A stretch of 64,000 bases of DNA from Gammaproteobacteria bacterium. Its GTDB lineage: Bacteria > Pseudomonadota > Gammaproteobacteria > JAADGQ01. The notes beneath the pieces are model-generated. The model ran no database searches. It was given only the letters and a program-made list of their open reading frames with translations, and was not told the DNA's origin. Below, piece by piece: positions 53,045 to 62,546 of this stretch (position 1 is the stretch's first letter; every line of letters begins with the position of its first letter). Where the stretch lies: positions 1-64,000 of the forward strand of contig WFXF01000083.1 of NCBI GenBank assembly GCA_015490755.1. Reading direction: 5' to 3'. Both the position numbers and the translations under genes were made by a program.

Positions 53045-54366
53045 TGATCGCTGATCCATTCCAGCCTTTGGCTGATCGCATGCGGCCTCAGGGGCTGGAT
53101 GAGTTTTATGGTCAAAGTCATCTGTTAGCTGCGAATAAACCGCTTCGACTTTCGGTCGAAACCGGTCGTTTGCACTCCATGATTTTCTGGGGGCCGCCGG
53201 GTACGGGAAAAACAACACTGGCACGAATGATCGCTCGCTGCGCAGATGTTCATATGATTGAGATATCAGCAGTGATGGCGGGAGTCAAAGAGGTTCGTAC
53301 GGCGGTCGATCAAGCCAAAAAAATCCGTCAAAAAGAGAATAGAGGCACATTGCTGTTTGTTGACGAGGTGCACCGTTTTAATAAATCACAGCAGGATGCC
53401 TTTTTACACAGCGTAGAAGATGGCACGCTGATGTTTATTGGTGCGACGACGGAAAACCCATCCTTTGAACTCAATAATGCGTTGCTTTCACGAGCGCGTG
53501 TCTATGTTTTGAAATCATTACAACCGGAAGAGATCGTGCAGGTGCTTAAAAGAGCACTGCATGACCGCGACCGTGGTTTGGGTGAATTACCTCTTGATAT
53601 CGAAGAACCTCAAATTGAACGTATTGCAATCGCTGCGGATGGTGATGCAAGGCGTAGCCTGAATTTTCTGGATATCGTCGCTGATCTTGCAGAAAAAGAA
53701 GGGGGGCGAAATGTGGTGAGTGATGCATTGCTTGATGAGGTTTTATCGGGTGGTGGTACTCGTCGCTTTGATAATAAAGGCGAAGCGTTTTACGACCAGA
53801 TTTCAGCGCTGCATAAATCAGTGCGAGGCTCATCGCCCGATGCGGCGCTCTATTGGTTTTGCCGGATGCTGGATGGGGGGTGTGATCCGCTTTACTTGGC
53901 GCGGCGTGTTGTGCGAATCGCGAGTGAAGATATCGGTAATGCCGATCCGCGTGCTTTGCAAATGGCACTCAATGCATGGGATGTTCAGCAACGTCTGGGA
54001 AGCCCGGAAGGGGAACTTGCGGTGGCACAGGCGTTGGTTTATATGGCGAGTGCAGCGAAAAGTAATGCTGTTTATATGGCCTATAAAGCTGCGATGTCCG
54101 ATGCAAAAAAACTGGGTTCACTGGAGGTGCCGATGCACATTCGCAATGCCCCGACTTCGCTGATGAAAAATCTGGACTACGGCAAAGGGTATCGCTACGC
54201 ACATGATGAACCGGAAGCTTATGCCGCAGGGGAAAACTATTTTCCCGAAGAGATGGGAAACCCTGTCTATTATCAGCCTGTAGCGCGCGGCCTGGAGATT
54301 AAAATTGGTGAAAAATTGAAGCACTTGCACAGATTGGATCGCAACCAAAAGAGTCAACAGTCATGA
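53044..54366 (+). CDS. rarA: Replication-associated recombination protein RarA
   Basis: RarA (MgsA) is an AAA+ ATPase of the clamp-loader class acting at stalled forks. The 440-residue protein starts at GTG. It shows [31 protein letters not shown] (Walker A), [18 protein letters not shown] (Walker B), [18 protein letters not shown] and the C-terminal tetramerisation domain with [13 protein letters not shown] and [16 protein letters not shown]. It is coupled to lolA upstream and crcB downstream by overlaps. Confidence 0.96.
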   Translation: MIADPFQPLADRMRPQGLDEFYGQSHLLAANKPLRLSVETGRLHSMIFWGPPGTGKTTLARMIARCADVHMIEISAVMAGVKEVRTAVDQAKKIRQKENRGTLLFVDEVHRFNKSQQDAFLHSVEDGTLMFIGATTENPSFELNNALLSRARVYVLKSLQPEEIVQVLKRALHDRDRGLGELPLDIEEPQIERIAIAADGDARRSLNFLDIVADLAEKEGGRNVVSDALLDEVLSGGGTRRFDNKGEAFYDQISALHKSVRGSSPDAALYWFCRMLDGGCDPLYLARRVVRIASEDIGNADPRALQMALNAWDVQQRLGSPEGELAVAQALVYMASAAKSNAVYMAYKAAMSDAKKLGSLEVPMHIRNAPTSLMKNLDYGKGYRYAHDEPEAYAAGENYFPEEMGNPVYYQPVARGLEIKIGEKLKHLHRLDRNQKSQQS

Positions 54367-54740
54367 TCATGCAATCGGTTGCCGTCGCTATGGGAGGCGC
54401 ATTTGGAGCTGTGATGCGTTTTTGGGTCTCGGGCTGGTTTCACAGCATGTTCGGCCGCGCTTTTCCTTATGGAACGCTCTTCATCAATGTTACAGGGTCA
54501 CTGCTGATGGGTTTTTTATATGTGCTGATTGTCGAGCGTTCATCACTGAGTGAAGAGTGGCGAGCCGTCATATTGATCGGCTTTATTGGCGCATTTACAA
54601 CGTTCTCTACGTTTTCGATAGAGACGCTGAGTTTGATCGAACAGGGCGAGCGTTTTAAAGCGATATTGAATGTCGGGCTGAGTGTGGTGTTATGTGTGTT
54701 TGGAACGTGGGTTGGAACGCTGCTTGGGCGGCAGTTGTAA
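54363..54740 (+). CDS. crcB: Fluoride exporter CrcB (Fluc)
   Basis: CrcB/Fluc forms a dual-topology fluoride channel in the inner membrane. The 125-residue protein has four transmembrane helices with [27 protein letters not shown] and [15 protein letters not shown], including the conserved Asn and the Phe/Thr track. It starts by ATGA overlap with rarA. No fluoride riboswitch is seen upstream since the gene is embedded in the operon. Confidence 0.94.
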   Translation: MIMQSVAVAMGGAFGAVMRFWVSGWFHSMFGRAFPYGTLFINVTGSLLMGFLYVLIVERSSLSEEWRAVILIGFIGAFTTFSTFSIETLSLIEQGERFKAILNVGLSVVLCVFGTWVGTLLGRQL

Positions 54741-54748
54741 GATTTTGT

Positions 54749-55360
54749 CTACGAGATATTTAAAGTTGTTGTTTTGTGTGTGATCCAAATATAAATACCC
54801 GCAATCAATCCTGCGATTGCACCATACAAATGGGAGTTAACAACAACACTGCCGCCCGCGAGCGACTCAGAGCCCGGGAGTGGCCCATACCACTGCTCCC
54901 AGAAAAGTTTAGCAAAAACAGCAACAAGCAATAGATACTCCAATTTATATCCGTTTGCTATGTTGGCAAAAACACCTGCAATAAACAGTCCGTGTAACAT
55001 GCCTGATAATCCTACATACCAACCGGTCATCGGTGAAAATAGCATGAGACCTACTGTGACAAATAGAGAACTAACCAGTGCAACAATTGCCCATGTTAGA
55101 GTGCTTAAGGTTTTTCCAAATAGCATCCATATCAGTATTAAACTGGATAGATTCATAAGTAGATGAGGCCACCCCAAGTGTGCCAGGTTTCCTGTGATAA
55201 GGCGCCATATTTCACCCGAAAAAATGGCTTCACGATCATAACGCATGGGAATAATCAATGAGTCTCCAGCAATACTGATGCATAATGCGGGCAGAATCAG
55301 AACTAATGGAATGACATTTTGTTTACAAAACTGGAAAATGTACTGGCGTATATTTAACAA
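54749..55360 (-). CDS. rrtA: Rhombosortase-type rhomboid protease
   Basis: This 203-residue rhomboid-family serine protease has about six transmembrane helices, the N-terminal GEIWRLITGNLAHLGWPHLLMN (conserved HxxxN in HLLMN), the catalytic Ser119 in WYVGLSGMLHG and His177 in SHLYGAIAG. The short form with YVGLSG and HLYGA is typical for rhombosortases, which process proteins with GlyGly-CTERM tails. No such tail is seen in the window. It overlaps the glnD stop by 7 nt. Its strand is opposite to crcB, which ends 8 nt away. Confidence 0.8.
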   Translation of the reverse strand: MLNIRQYIFQFCKQNVIPLVLILPALCISIAGDSLIIPMRYDREAIFSGEIWRLITGNLAHLGWPHLLMNLSSLILIWMLFGKTLSTLTWAIVALVSSLFVTVGLMLFSPMTGWYVGLSGMLHGLFIAGVFANIANGYKLEYLLLVAVFAKLFWEQWYGPLPGSESLAGGSVVVNSHLYGAIAGLIAGIYIWITHKTTTLNIS

Positions 55361-58029
55361 CTATCTTTACCTAAATAATTGCAAAGAGTCTCTTTGAGTT
55401 GGTCAAATTGGAATTGATGAATAAGTGGTTGGTTATTCGCATCAGTAATATAGAATATATCTTCTACATGTGAACCAAAAGTAGCGATCTTCGCATTTTT
55501 TAAGTTAATTTTGCAAGCGACCAAGGTTTGCCCAACTTTGGAAAGAAGCCCTGGTTGATCTGTGCAGTGTACTTCCATAATGGTTCGCTGGTTTTTTTCA
55601 TCTTGTGAAAATGTAATCTCAGCTTTTCCAGTAAATAATTTTTGGTGGCGTGTCCAGCGTTTGTTGTCGTTGAGTAACTTAAGATTGGGTGGGGATATAT
55701 ATTTTTTCAGTAAATTGATAATTTCTTGTTCACGAATATCATTATGAATGGCACCGCCATTTTTTTCCAAAACGATGTAGCTGTCCAGAGTGTAACCATC
55801 GTCGGTCGTCATAATGCGTGCATCTGCAACGGAGAGGCCAAGTCGATCCAGAAGTTGGGTCGTGACAGCAAAAATACCATCCTGGTCTTTTGCATAAACG
55901 AAAACCGCTGTGCCCCCTTGTTTTGTATCCTGTCTCACCAGAATAAGGGGTAATTTATCAGGAGTGGATTTTGCGACGGAAAATGTGTGCCAGACAATCT
56001 CATCAGCTGTATGAGAGAGGAAGTAATCTTTGCCCCAGTTACTCCAGAGCTGCTCTATTAACGATCCTTCCAGTGATAGCTCCTTGAGAGTATCGAGTGC
56101 TACGTTTTGAGTCTCCTGTATATGTGTCGTTTGGTCTACCTGTTTTTCCAAACCTTGTAGTAATACTTTACGTGTCGATTCATAGAGCCTGCTAAACAGC
56201 GCATTTTTCCAGCTATTAAATAGTTCAGGGTTGGTGCCGCGTATGTCTGCAACAGTGAGTAAATAGAGGTAATCCAGACGAGTTTGGTCACCAACGCGCA
56301 TTGCAAAGTGATGGATAACATCGGGGTCGTTGATATCTTTACGATACGCAATGGATGTCATCAATAGATGGTTACGCACCAGCCATGCCACCAGTTGACT
56401 ATCATATTGACTGAGTTGATGATGCATACAAAACTCAAATGCATCTTTTTCACCGAGTTCAGCATGGTTACCACCGCGCCCTTTGGCGATATCGTGGAAT
56501 AGTCCGGCAAGATAGAGCAGTTCAATTTTTGGCAGGGTTTGATGAATTTCACTGCACCTTGGGTATTCATTAAAAAATTCTGGTACGGAAAAGCGTCGTA
56601 AATTTCGCACAACCATCAGGATATGTTCATCAACAGTATAGATGTGAAACAGGTCAAATTGCATTAAACCCACGAGCTTATTGAAAGCAGGAATGTATGC
56701 AGCAAGAATGCCGTAACGATTCATTCTACGGAGTTGTGTAACAATACCGGCAGGTTGACGTAAAATTTCCATAAAAACAGAGCGGCAGCGCAGATCTTGA
56801 CGAAATTTGTCATTAATCAAGTAGCAGTGGTCACGTAACAGGCGAATGGTTTGTGCTCGAATGCCTTTTATGTGAGGGTGTTGCTGAAGCAGTAAAAAAA
56901 TTTCTAATAATGCAAAAGGGTAGTTGCGAAACACTTCGTCGTTCGTGACTTCAATATAGTTGCTTCTTATTTGGAAACGTTTATTAATGGGGATTGTTTT
57001 TATCGCTTCTTTTTCACGAATGATCGCTTCCTGAAATAGTTGCAGCAGCATTTCATTGAGGCGGCTCACTTCAGTAATAGTGGAGTAATAATCTTTCATG
57101 AATCGTTCAACAGCCAGATGATTGTTATTCTCTTGATAACCAAACTGCTTTGCCAACTCTTGCTGAAGATCAAAACGTAGCTGCTCTTCTTTACGCTTTG
57201 ATATTAAATGTAAACCAAAACGAACTTTCCACAGGAAGTTTTGGCATGACATTAATGTGTTGTATTCTGATTCAGTGAGAAAGTGGTGGCTAACCAAATT
57301 ATGGAGTGTATTAGCGCGAAAGTGGCGTTTAGCGACCCAGCCAATCATCTGAATATCACGCAACCCTCCCGGGCCACCTTTTACATTGGGCTCCAGGTTA
57401 TAAAAAGCAACGTTGTAACGTTGGTAACGGTTAATCTGCTCTTGCCATTTGGCTTCAAAAAATTGATCGCTTGGCCATATTTTTTCAGGGCTTGTCTGGT
57501 CTGAGAGTTGAGCAAATAGTGGTTCCGGGCCTGTAAGCAGGCGTGACTCCATGAGATTGGTTGCGATTGTGATATCTTTTCTTGCTGCAGTAACGCACTC
57601 AGAGAGTGAACGAACACTTTGCCCGACTTCCAAACCGATATCCCATAAAAAAGTCAGAAATTGTTCAAGTGGTGCCTGGTAATCTGAATGGTTTTCTGTT
57701 TCAAGCAGAATGAGTAAGTCAATATCCGAAGCTGGGTGAAGTTCTGCGCGACCGTACCCACCCACAGCAATGAGAGCAATATCGGTCTTTTTGTGTGGAA
57801 AAAAATTATGCCATATTTTTCTGAGTATTTTGTCAATGATCGTTGCGCGTTGGTGTACTAAATCTGCAACTGTATTGCCATCATAAAAATCCTGCCGAAT
57901 ATTTTTCTGGGTTGATTTTAAAATCTCTCTATATCGTTTTGTTGAAATATCAGCTTGTGAAAGTAGATTATCCAGTGAATTCATGTTGGGCATCAGCTTG
58001 TCTGGTATTGTTGATTTATAACTTTTCAC
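55354..58029 (-). CDS. glnD: Bifunctional uridylyltransferase/uridylyl-removing enzyme GlnD
   Basis: GlnD senses glutamine and modifies the PII proteins (GlnB/GlnK), controlling nitrogen assimilation. The 891-residue protein (E. coli 890) has an N-terminal nucleotidyltransferase domain (VGGYGRAELHPASDIDLLIL), a central HD domain (AGLFHDIAKGRGGNHAELG) for deuridylylation, and two C-terminal ACT domains (LPLILVRQ..., EVHCTDQPGLLSKVGQTL). The start overlaps map by 14 nt; in-frame ATGs at 57994 and 57985 are alternatives. Confidence 0.96.
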   Translation of the reverse strand: MKSYKSTIPDKLMPNMNSLDNLLSQADISTKRYREILKSTQKNIRQDFYDGNTVADLVHQRATIIDKILRKIWHNFFPHKKTDIALIAVGGYGRAELHPASDIDLLILLETENHSDYQAPLEQFLTFLWDIGLEVGQSVRSLSECVTAARKDITIATNLMESRLLTGPEPLFAQLSDQTSPEKIWPSDQFFEAKWQEQINRYQRYNVAFYNLEPNVKGGPGGLRDIQMIGWVAKRHFRANTLHNLVSHHFLTESEYNTLMSCQNFLWKVRFGLHLISKRKEEQLRFDLQQELAKQFGYQENNNHLAVERFMKDYYSTITEVSRLNEMLLQLFQEAIIREKEAIKTIPINKRFQIRSNYIEVTNDEVFRNYPFALLEIFLLLQQHPHIKGIRAQTIRLLRDHCYLINDKFRQDLRCRSVFMEILRQPAGIVTQLRRMNRYGILAAYIPAFNKLVGLMQFDLFHIYTVDEHILMVVRNLRRFSVPEFFNEYPRCSEIHQTLPKIELLYLAGLFHDIAKGRGGNHAELGEKDAFEFCMHHQLSQYDSQLVAWLVRNHLLMTSIAYRKDINDPDVIHHFAMRVGDQTRLDYLYLLTVADIRGTNPELFNSWKNALFSRLYESTRKVLLQGLEKQVDQTTHIQETQNVALDTLKELSLEGSLIEQLWSNWGKDYFLSHTADEIVWHTFSVAKSTPDKLPLILVRQDTKQGGTAVFVYAKDQDGIFAVTTQLLDRLGLSVADARIMTTDDGYTLDSYIVLEKNGGAIHNDIREQEIINLLKKYISPPNLKLLNDNKRWTRHQKLFTGKAEITFSQDEKNQRTIMEVHCTDQPGLLSKVGQTLVACKINLKNAKIATFGSHVEDIFYITDANNQPLIHQFQFDQLKETLCNYLGKDSC

Positions 58030-58783
58030 CTGAACGCAAAGTCAATACTTCGCAGCCAGTATCGGTTATGAGCAGGGTATGCTCCCATTGCGCGGAAAGG
58101 CTACGGTCTTTGGTAACAACAGTCCATTGATCAGGCAAAACTTTCACATGACGCTTGCCTGCATTGATCATGGGTTCAATAGTAAAGGTTGTTCCAGCTT
58201 CCAGTGCCAGGCTTGTATTGGGTCTGCCATAGTGTAAAACCTGCGGCTCTTCGTGAAACTGTTTACCAATACCGTGACCGCAATATTCATGAACCACTGA
58301 AAAATTATTTTTTTCAGCATGCTGCTGAATTACATGGCCAATATCCCCTAGTTGTACCCCGGGCTTTACAATTGAAATGGCTTTATACAGGCACTCTCGG
58401 CTTATGTTGGATAAGCGCTGCGCTAGAATGGAGGTTTTTCCAACAAAAAACATCATACTGGTATCACCGTGGTAACCATCTTTGATCACAGTGATATCAA
58501 CATTAATAATGTCGCCATTTTTAAGGCGTTTACTTCCGGGAATGCCATGGCAAACTTGATGATTAACCGATGTGCAGATCGATTTTGGAAAACCTAAATA
58601 GTTGAGTGGAGCGGGAATTGCTTTTTGTTCGTTGATAATATAGTCATGACAAATAGTGTTTAATTCATCTGTAGTAATTCCTGGTTTGATATAAGGGGCG
58701 ATCATCTCCAGAACTTCTGCAGCAAGGCGGCCAGCGACTCGCATTTTTTCGATCTCTTTCGCTGTTTTAATTACAACACTCAT
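58016..58783 (-). CDS. map: Methionine aminopeptidase type I
   Basis: Map removes the initiator methionine from nascent proteins. The 255-residue protein has the five metal ligands and their motifs: NVDITVIKDGYHGDTSMM (two Asp), HEYCGHGIGKQFHEEP (His), TFTIEPMIN (Glu) and SAQWEHTLLIT (Glu), plus YLGFPKSICTSVNHQVCHG with substrate-contacting His. The map-glnD order is conserved in gammaproteobacteria; rpsB, usually divergent from map, is not next to it here, as flgI lies upstream instead. Confidence 0.97.
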   Translation of the reverse strand: MSVVIKTAKEIEKMRVAGRLAAEVLEMIAPYIKPGITTDELNTICHDYIINEQKAIPAPLNYLGFPKSICTSVNHQVCHGIPGSKRLKNGDIINVDITVIKDGYHGDTSMMFFVGKTSILAQRLSNISRECLYKAISIVKPGVQLGDIGHVIQQHAEKNNFSVVHEYCGHGIGKQFHEEPQVLHYGRPNTSLALEAGTTFTIEPMINAGKRHVKVLPDQWTVVTKDRSLSAQWEHTLLITDTGCEVLTLRSGEKL

Positions 58784-58843
58784 TTTTAAAAATACTCGGA
58801 TTACTTGAAGTTACCCGTGATGATACCGTTATTTTTGCTGCGT

Positions 58844-59980
58844 TTATATCACAATTAATTCGGCTCTGAGTGCACCGGCTTCTTTTAATGCTTCTAATAT
58901 AGCCACCAAGTCTCCTGGAGCTGCGCCCACCTGATTAACCGCTCGCACAATTTCACTCAATGAAACACCAGGATTAAATAGAAACATTCTGTTATCTCCT
59001 TGATTAATTTCGATATCTGATTCAGGTGTGGTGACTGTTGTGCCACCACCAAAAGCTGCACCAGGCTGGCTGGTTTGAGGGGACTCCGTAATGGTGACGG
59101 TTAAACTGCCGTGGCTGACTGCGGCGGATAAAACTCGAACATGGCGACCAATCACTACGGTTCCTGTTCGTGAATTGATGATGACTTTGGCTGCTTTTTC
59201 GCCCGGTTCAAAGGTTAGATTTTCCAGCATGGATATGTAGCTGACGCGTTGTCCACTGTCACTGGGAGCACTAACCATAATAGATGTACTATCCAGAGGG
59301 TGCGCGATGCCATTACCAATCGCAATGTTTATTGTATCTGCAAGCCGTTTGGCGGTGGTGAAGTCAGGTGTGTGTAAATTAAGTATCAAAGAGTTTTTGC
59401 TGCCTAATGATGTGGGTGCAGATTTTTCTACAGTTGCACCGTTGGGGATTCGTCCAACGGTGGGTACATTAACGGTGACTTTTGAGCCATCATTGCCGGA
59501 AACGCCAAAGCCACCTACAATTAAATTTCCCTGTGCGAGCGCATAAACCTGACCATTCGCACCTTTGAGTGGACTCATGAGTAAACTGCCACCGCGTAAA
59601 CTTTTAGCATTGCCCAGTGAAGAGACGGTAACATCAATTTTTTGTCCGGGTTTAGTGAATGGTGGTAGCTCAGCATGTATCGTTACAGCGGCCACATTTT
59701 TAGGTTGGGGGTTCAGGTTGGGTGGCAAGGTAATACCAAATTGTGTCAACATGCTTTTTAGACTCTGTATCGTAAAGGGTACCTGGCTGGTCTGGTCGCC
59801 CGTACCATCCAGGCCAACCACCAGACCATAACCCACCAACTGATTACTTCGCACACCATGAATACTGGCCAGGTCTTTAATGCGTTCAGCATAAACACTG
59901 CTGCACGGAAATAGTACCAATAAAATTAACAGATAAAAAAACTGTCTGTTTGTCCCTGTTCTTTTCTTTTTCATATCCAT
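58844..59980 (-). CDS. flgI: Flagellar P-ring protein FlgI
   Basis: FlgI forms the periplasmic P ring around the flagellar rod. The 378-residue protein has a signal peptide ([18 protein letters not shown]) and the full family pattern from [33 protein letters not shown] and [19 protein letters not shown] to the C-terminal [18 protein letters not shown] and [15 protein letters not shown]. It appears intact, but flgH and flgJ, which normally flank it, are absent on both sides. The gene may have moved away from a flagellar cluster, or belong to a non-standard arrangement. The upstream gap (59981-60139) shows no remnant of flgH that I can recognise. Confidence 0.94.
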   Translation of the reverse strand: MDMKKKRTGTNRQFFYLLILLVLFPCSSVYAERIKDLASIHGVRSNQLVGYGLVVGLDGTGDQTSQVPFTIQSLKSMLTQFGITLPPNLNPQPKNVAAVTIHAELPPFTKPGQKIDVTVSSLGNAKSLRGGSLLMSPLKGANGQVYALAQGNLIVGGFGVSGNDGSKVTVNVPTVGRIPNGATVEKSAPTSLGSKNSLILNLHTPDFTTAKRLADTINIAIGNGIAHPLDSTSIMVSAPSDSGQRVSYISMLENLTFEPGEKAAKVIINSRTGTVVIGRHVRVLSAAVSHGSLTVTITESPQTSQPGAAFGGGTTVTTPESDIEINQGDNRMFLFNPGVSLSEIVRAVNQVGAAPGDLVAILEALKEAGALRAELIVI

Positions 59981-60046
59981 AAATCACATTTAAAATCATT
60001 AATTTAACGAAGTGTAATAAATGGGTATCGGCGCATCACGCCAAAT

Positions 60047-60130
60047 TTAAAAGGTTTTAAAGAGTGATTCCGGGATTTCCAGTAAAACAGCTTCGGGCGG
60101 GCTGCTGACTTTTGATATGAGTGTGGTCAT
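60047..60130 (-). CDS. Possible 27-residue small ORF between flgI and the pentapeptide gene
   Basis: An ATG 9 nt after the pentapeptide gene opens a 27-codon frame (MTTLISKVSSPPEAV then LLEIPESLFKTF). It has no Shine-Dalgarno of note and no recognised family. It might be a translationally coupled microprotein, a residue of a lost gene, or chance. I include it only because the 159-bp gap is otherwise empty. Confidence 0.2.
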   Translation of the reverse strand: MTTLISKVSSPPEAVLLEIPESLFKTF

Positions 60131-60139
60131 GGTGACTTA

Positions 60140-61045
60140 TTAATAGGGAGCCTTGATAAGGCACTGGCCAATAGACCCCGCAAGGCAAGTGTTGCCATCT
60201 ATCCAGATTGTATAGCTCAAATTAGCTTTATCAAGGTTGGCTCCTGCCAGTATTGCATTTTGCAGGTTACTGTATGAAAGGTCAGCCTCTTGAAGGTCGG
60301 CATTTTCCAGATTGGCTTCGTGTAACTGACTCCCGATCAGCGTAGCATTGCGAAGTATTGCACTACTGAGGTTTGCTGAATTTAATGTGGCATAACTTAA
60401 ATTGCTATTTGTTAATTGACTGTTCTGTAAATTAGCATTCGAGAAGTTAGTATTTGATAGTTTGCTATGACTGAGGTCACTGTTTTGTAAATTTGCACCA
60501 GGTTTTTGGCAATAGTCCCAGTTAATACCGGGGCCTGGAAGTGCGTTGCAATCTATTTGTTCACTGTCTCGAGGGAGAGGGGTATACAAAAGCTGCATAG
60601 TAATGAGCCCGGCAATTAAAAAAAGTGATATGGCTGTAACCCATCGAATAGAAGTTGAATGAAATGTTCCGTTGGGCCGGGACCGATAATGAGCTCGGTA
60701 CTTTAAAGTAGAGTGCTTTTCCTGAGTACGCCGATCTTGCTTTGCTCTATTTTTATATTGGGACTTTTTTTCAGGACTTTCATTTTGACGGCGGTCTTTT
60801 TGTATGCGTTCATCGCTCCAGCGCTTGGTGGCAGCAACCCGTTCAGTCGTATTACTCGAAGGCGGTTTGGGCCTTAATGCCTCAATATCGAGAGCAGAGA
60901 ACCACTTTTTACGGTCTGGACTGAGTTGGTCACTCTCATGAATGCGGCCAATAAGAATATGGCGAGAAATCAGGCCGGCTGGGAATGGGCCACTGATCTG
61001 GTTATCACGTTTTAGATACCAAAGCTGTGCATGTTTTGTAGCCAT
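60140..61045 (-). CDS. Pentapeptide-repeat membrane protein with N-terminal GYF_2-like domain
   Basis: The 301-residue protein starts with a GYF_2-like domain (about 7-60; WYLKRDNQISGPFPAGLISR, the WYx-G-P-F/Y pattern), a long basic, Gln/Lys/Arg-rich linker (about 60-130), one transmembrane helix (about 134-153) and about twenty pentapeptide repeats (about 183-283, A(N/D)LXX as in ANLQNSDLSHSKLSNTNFSN). The C-terminus has a Cys-flanked tail (NTCLAGSIGQC). The repeats should form a right-handed quadrilateral helix in the periplasm. Function is unknown; the fusion of GYF_2, helix and pentapeptides is uncommon in my knowledge. Confidence 0.8.
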   Translation of the reverse strand: MATKHAQLWYLKRDNQISGPFPAGLISRHILIGRIHESDQLSPDRKKWFSALDIEALRPKPPSSNTTERVAATKRWSDERIQKDRRQNESPEKKSQYKNRAKQDRRTQEKHSTLKYRAHYRSRPNGTFHSTSIRWVTAISLFLIAGLITMQLLYTPLPRDSEQIDCNALPGPGINWDYCQKPGANLQNSDLSHSKLSNTNFSNANLQNSQLTNSNLSYATLNSANLSSAILRNATLIGSQLHEANLENADLQEADLSYSNLQNAILAGANLDKANLSYTIWIDGNTCLAGSIGQCLIKAPY

Positions 61046-61081
61046 GCGCGTTGTTAACTCTAATGCATTATTAGCTGAGGG

Positions 61082-61525
61082 TTAAAACATAGACTGGATA
61101 ATTTTGTCTTCCATTTCGATACGATCAGTCATCTGTTCACCTAAATCTGACAAATCCTCTTCAAGTGTTGTTAAATCGCTTGCCTGACCTTCGTATTTAT
61201 CATTAAAGGCGAGTATGTTTTGGGTAATAGCAACAATACGTGGGTAAAAGCGATTAGCAGTATCCAGGACGGATTGGCGGCGTTCGCTCTTTTCATCTAT
61301 GTATTTGTAGAGACGAAAATGAGTATCTGCCGTATAGTCAATGAGTGACTGACAAAAACGTTCCAGAAGTTTGGATGCTTTTTCCTGATCAGAAAAAGGG
61401 TGCATAGAAGCCAGGTCACTATAAAGTGATAACATTTTAGTGCGTTCGACGACCATGTCATTGATAACATGTCGAGAATGGGCGCGGCGGTCTATTGTAA
61501 TATTTTCAGATGACATTTTTTTCAC
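61082..61525 (-). CDS. rsd: Rsd/AlgQ family anti-sigma factor
   Basis: This 147-residue helical protein matches the Rsd/AlgQ family: MLSLYSDLASMHPF, LLERFCQSLIDYTADTHFRLY (family DFCQSLVDYLSAGHFSIYE), and DLSDLGEQMTDRIEMEDKII at the end (family LSDIGEALEARFVLEDKLI). Rsd binds sigma-70 domain 4 and AlgQ regulates alginate and transcription. An alternative start at 61516 is close. It diverges from the tRNA-Asn gene. The sequence is more divergent than E. coli, so the role is probable and not certain. Confidence 0.78.
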   Translation of the reverse strand: MKKMSSENITIDRRAHSRHVINDMVVERTKMLSLYSDLASMHPFSDQEKASKLLERFCQSLIDYTADTHFRLYKYIDEKSERRQSVLDTANRFYPRIVAITQNILAFNDKYEGQASDLTTLEEDLSDLGEQMTDRIEMEDKIIQSMF

Positions 61526-61641
61526 TAATAATTATCTAATTGATCCGTGTGTGTGAAACTTCCCTGAAGTCTATATAAGACGATATGTCGTCAATCTTGT
61601 CAACAACATTTAATCAGTATCGAATATTTTTTACTTTTCTG

Positions 61642-61670
61642 TTGACTCAATTGTGGTGCCTCAGTATTAT
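61642..61670 (+). promoter_or_regulatory. Promoter of tRNA-Asn
   Basis: TTGACT (61642-61647), a 17-bp spacer and TATTAT (61665-61670) stand 27 bp before the mature tRNA 5' end. Strong match for a stable-RNA promoter. Confidence 0.75.
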
Positions 61671-61696
61671 ACGCACTCCTTTGCGATAAGCGTTAT

Positions 61697-61772
61697 TCCC
61701 CAGTAGCTCAGTTGGTAGAGCAGGTGACTGTTAATCACCTTGTCCGTGGTTCGAGTCCGCGCTGGGGAGCCA
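61697..61772 (+). tRNA. tRNA-Asn (anticodon GTT)
   Basis: The 76-nt sequence folds as a complete cloverleaf: acceptor TCCCCAG/CTGGGGA, D arm with GGTAGAGC, anticodon stem GGTGA/TCACC with loop CTGTTAA and anticodon GTT at 61730-61732, T arm CGTGG-TTCGAGT-CCGCG, discriminator G and an encoded CCA end (61770-61772). It decodes AAC and AAU. Confidence 0.98.
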
Positions 61773-61790
61773 TTTTATTTACATAGCCTG

Positions 61791-62354
61791 ATGGCAAAAC
61801 CCAAAGATTCAAATGAGCAGGATGTTGAGCTGTTTCGCAAAGAAATGGCTGATGTGGCTCGTCTTGATTACGAAAAAAAAATTCCAGCCTCTTCTGGTAC
61901 CCGAACTCCTAAAATAAACTTTCCAAAAAAAGAACCCTGTAAAGTACCTGATACAATTTCTGATGCATTTGAGTCAAAAAATATTGAAATTGGTGACGAA
62001 CTGTTCTTTTTTCGTTCCGGTGTGCAGCATGGTTTGATGCGCAAATTAAGGCGAGGTCAATTGCAGGTGGGTGCAGAGCTGGATTTGCATGGTATGAACA
62101 CCAAGGAAGCACGACAGTCACTATTGTCTTTGTTGTACGAATGCCAGCAACAGAATATCCGCTGCATCCGAATTGTGCATGGCAAAGGGAAAAGTAGTAA
62201 AAATCAGCAACCCATCCTAAAAAATAAAATTAACCATTGGTTGCCACAGCTTGATGATGTATTGGCATTTTGTTCGGCTCGGCCGGAAGATGGTGGGGTT
62301 GGAGCTGTTTATGTACTGCTGAAACGCATCTCTGTGCAGGACAAAACTAAATAA
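61791..62354 (+). CDS. Smr-domain endonuclease family protein
   Basis: The 187-residue protein starts at ATG 61791, after the tRNA (an in-frame start at 61740 lies in the tRNA). The N-terminal half is charged and variable (FRKEMADVARLDYEKK), the C-terminal half is an Smr domain: LDLHGMNTKEARQSLLSLL, RIVHGKGKSS (HGKG) and SARPEDGGVGAVYVLLKR. E. coli SmrB, of the same size and layout, cleaves mRNA upstream of collided ribosomes; this is a probable orthologue (smrB/yfcN) or SmrA-like. The catalytic DLHG and HGKG are both present. Confidence 0.88.
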   Translation: MAKPKDSNEQDVELFRKEMADVARLDYEKKIPASSGTRTPKINFPKKEPCKVPDTISDAFESKNIEIGDELFFFRSGVQHGLMRKLRRGQLQVGAELDLHGMNTKEARQSLLSLLYECQQQNIRCIRIVHGKGKSSKNQQPILKNKINHWLPQLDDVLAFCSARPEDGGVGAVYVLLKRISVQDKTK

Positions 62355-62546
62355 AAAGATATGTAAAGTGGGCGAAACTATCCATAACTGTTCAGGTTAT
62401 AAGCAAATAACAAGAGCAATAAAATGGAAGAGTATCGTCAGGCCATACAGAAAATATTAAAGCCGCCACTTAACAACTGCTTGATACTATTATAATTCTT
62501 TTAAAAAATGAGCATGAAACAGGTTTTTCGGCTATGGCGTAGAGCG
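62355..62546. other. 192-bp intergenic region, nothing recognised
   Basis: Between the Smr and YfcH-like genes (convergent). A 23-codon frame from 62424 is not supported. No terminator with a clear stem and T-run was found. Confidence 0.5.

Noticed and set aside
62424-62495. 23-codon frame between Smr and YfcH-like genes
   Set aside because: Too short, no Shine-Dalgarno, no recognisable relation.
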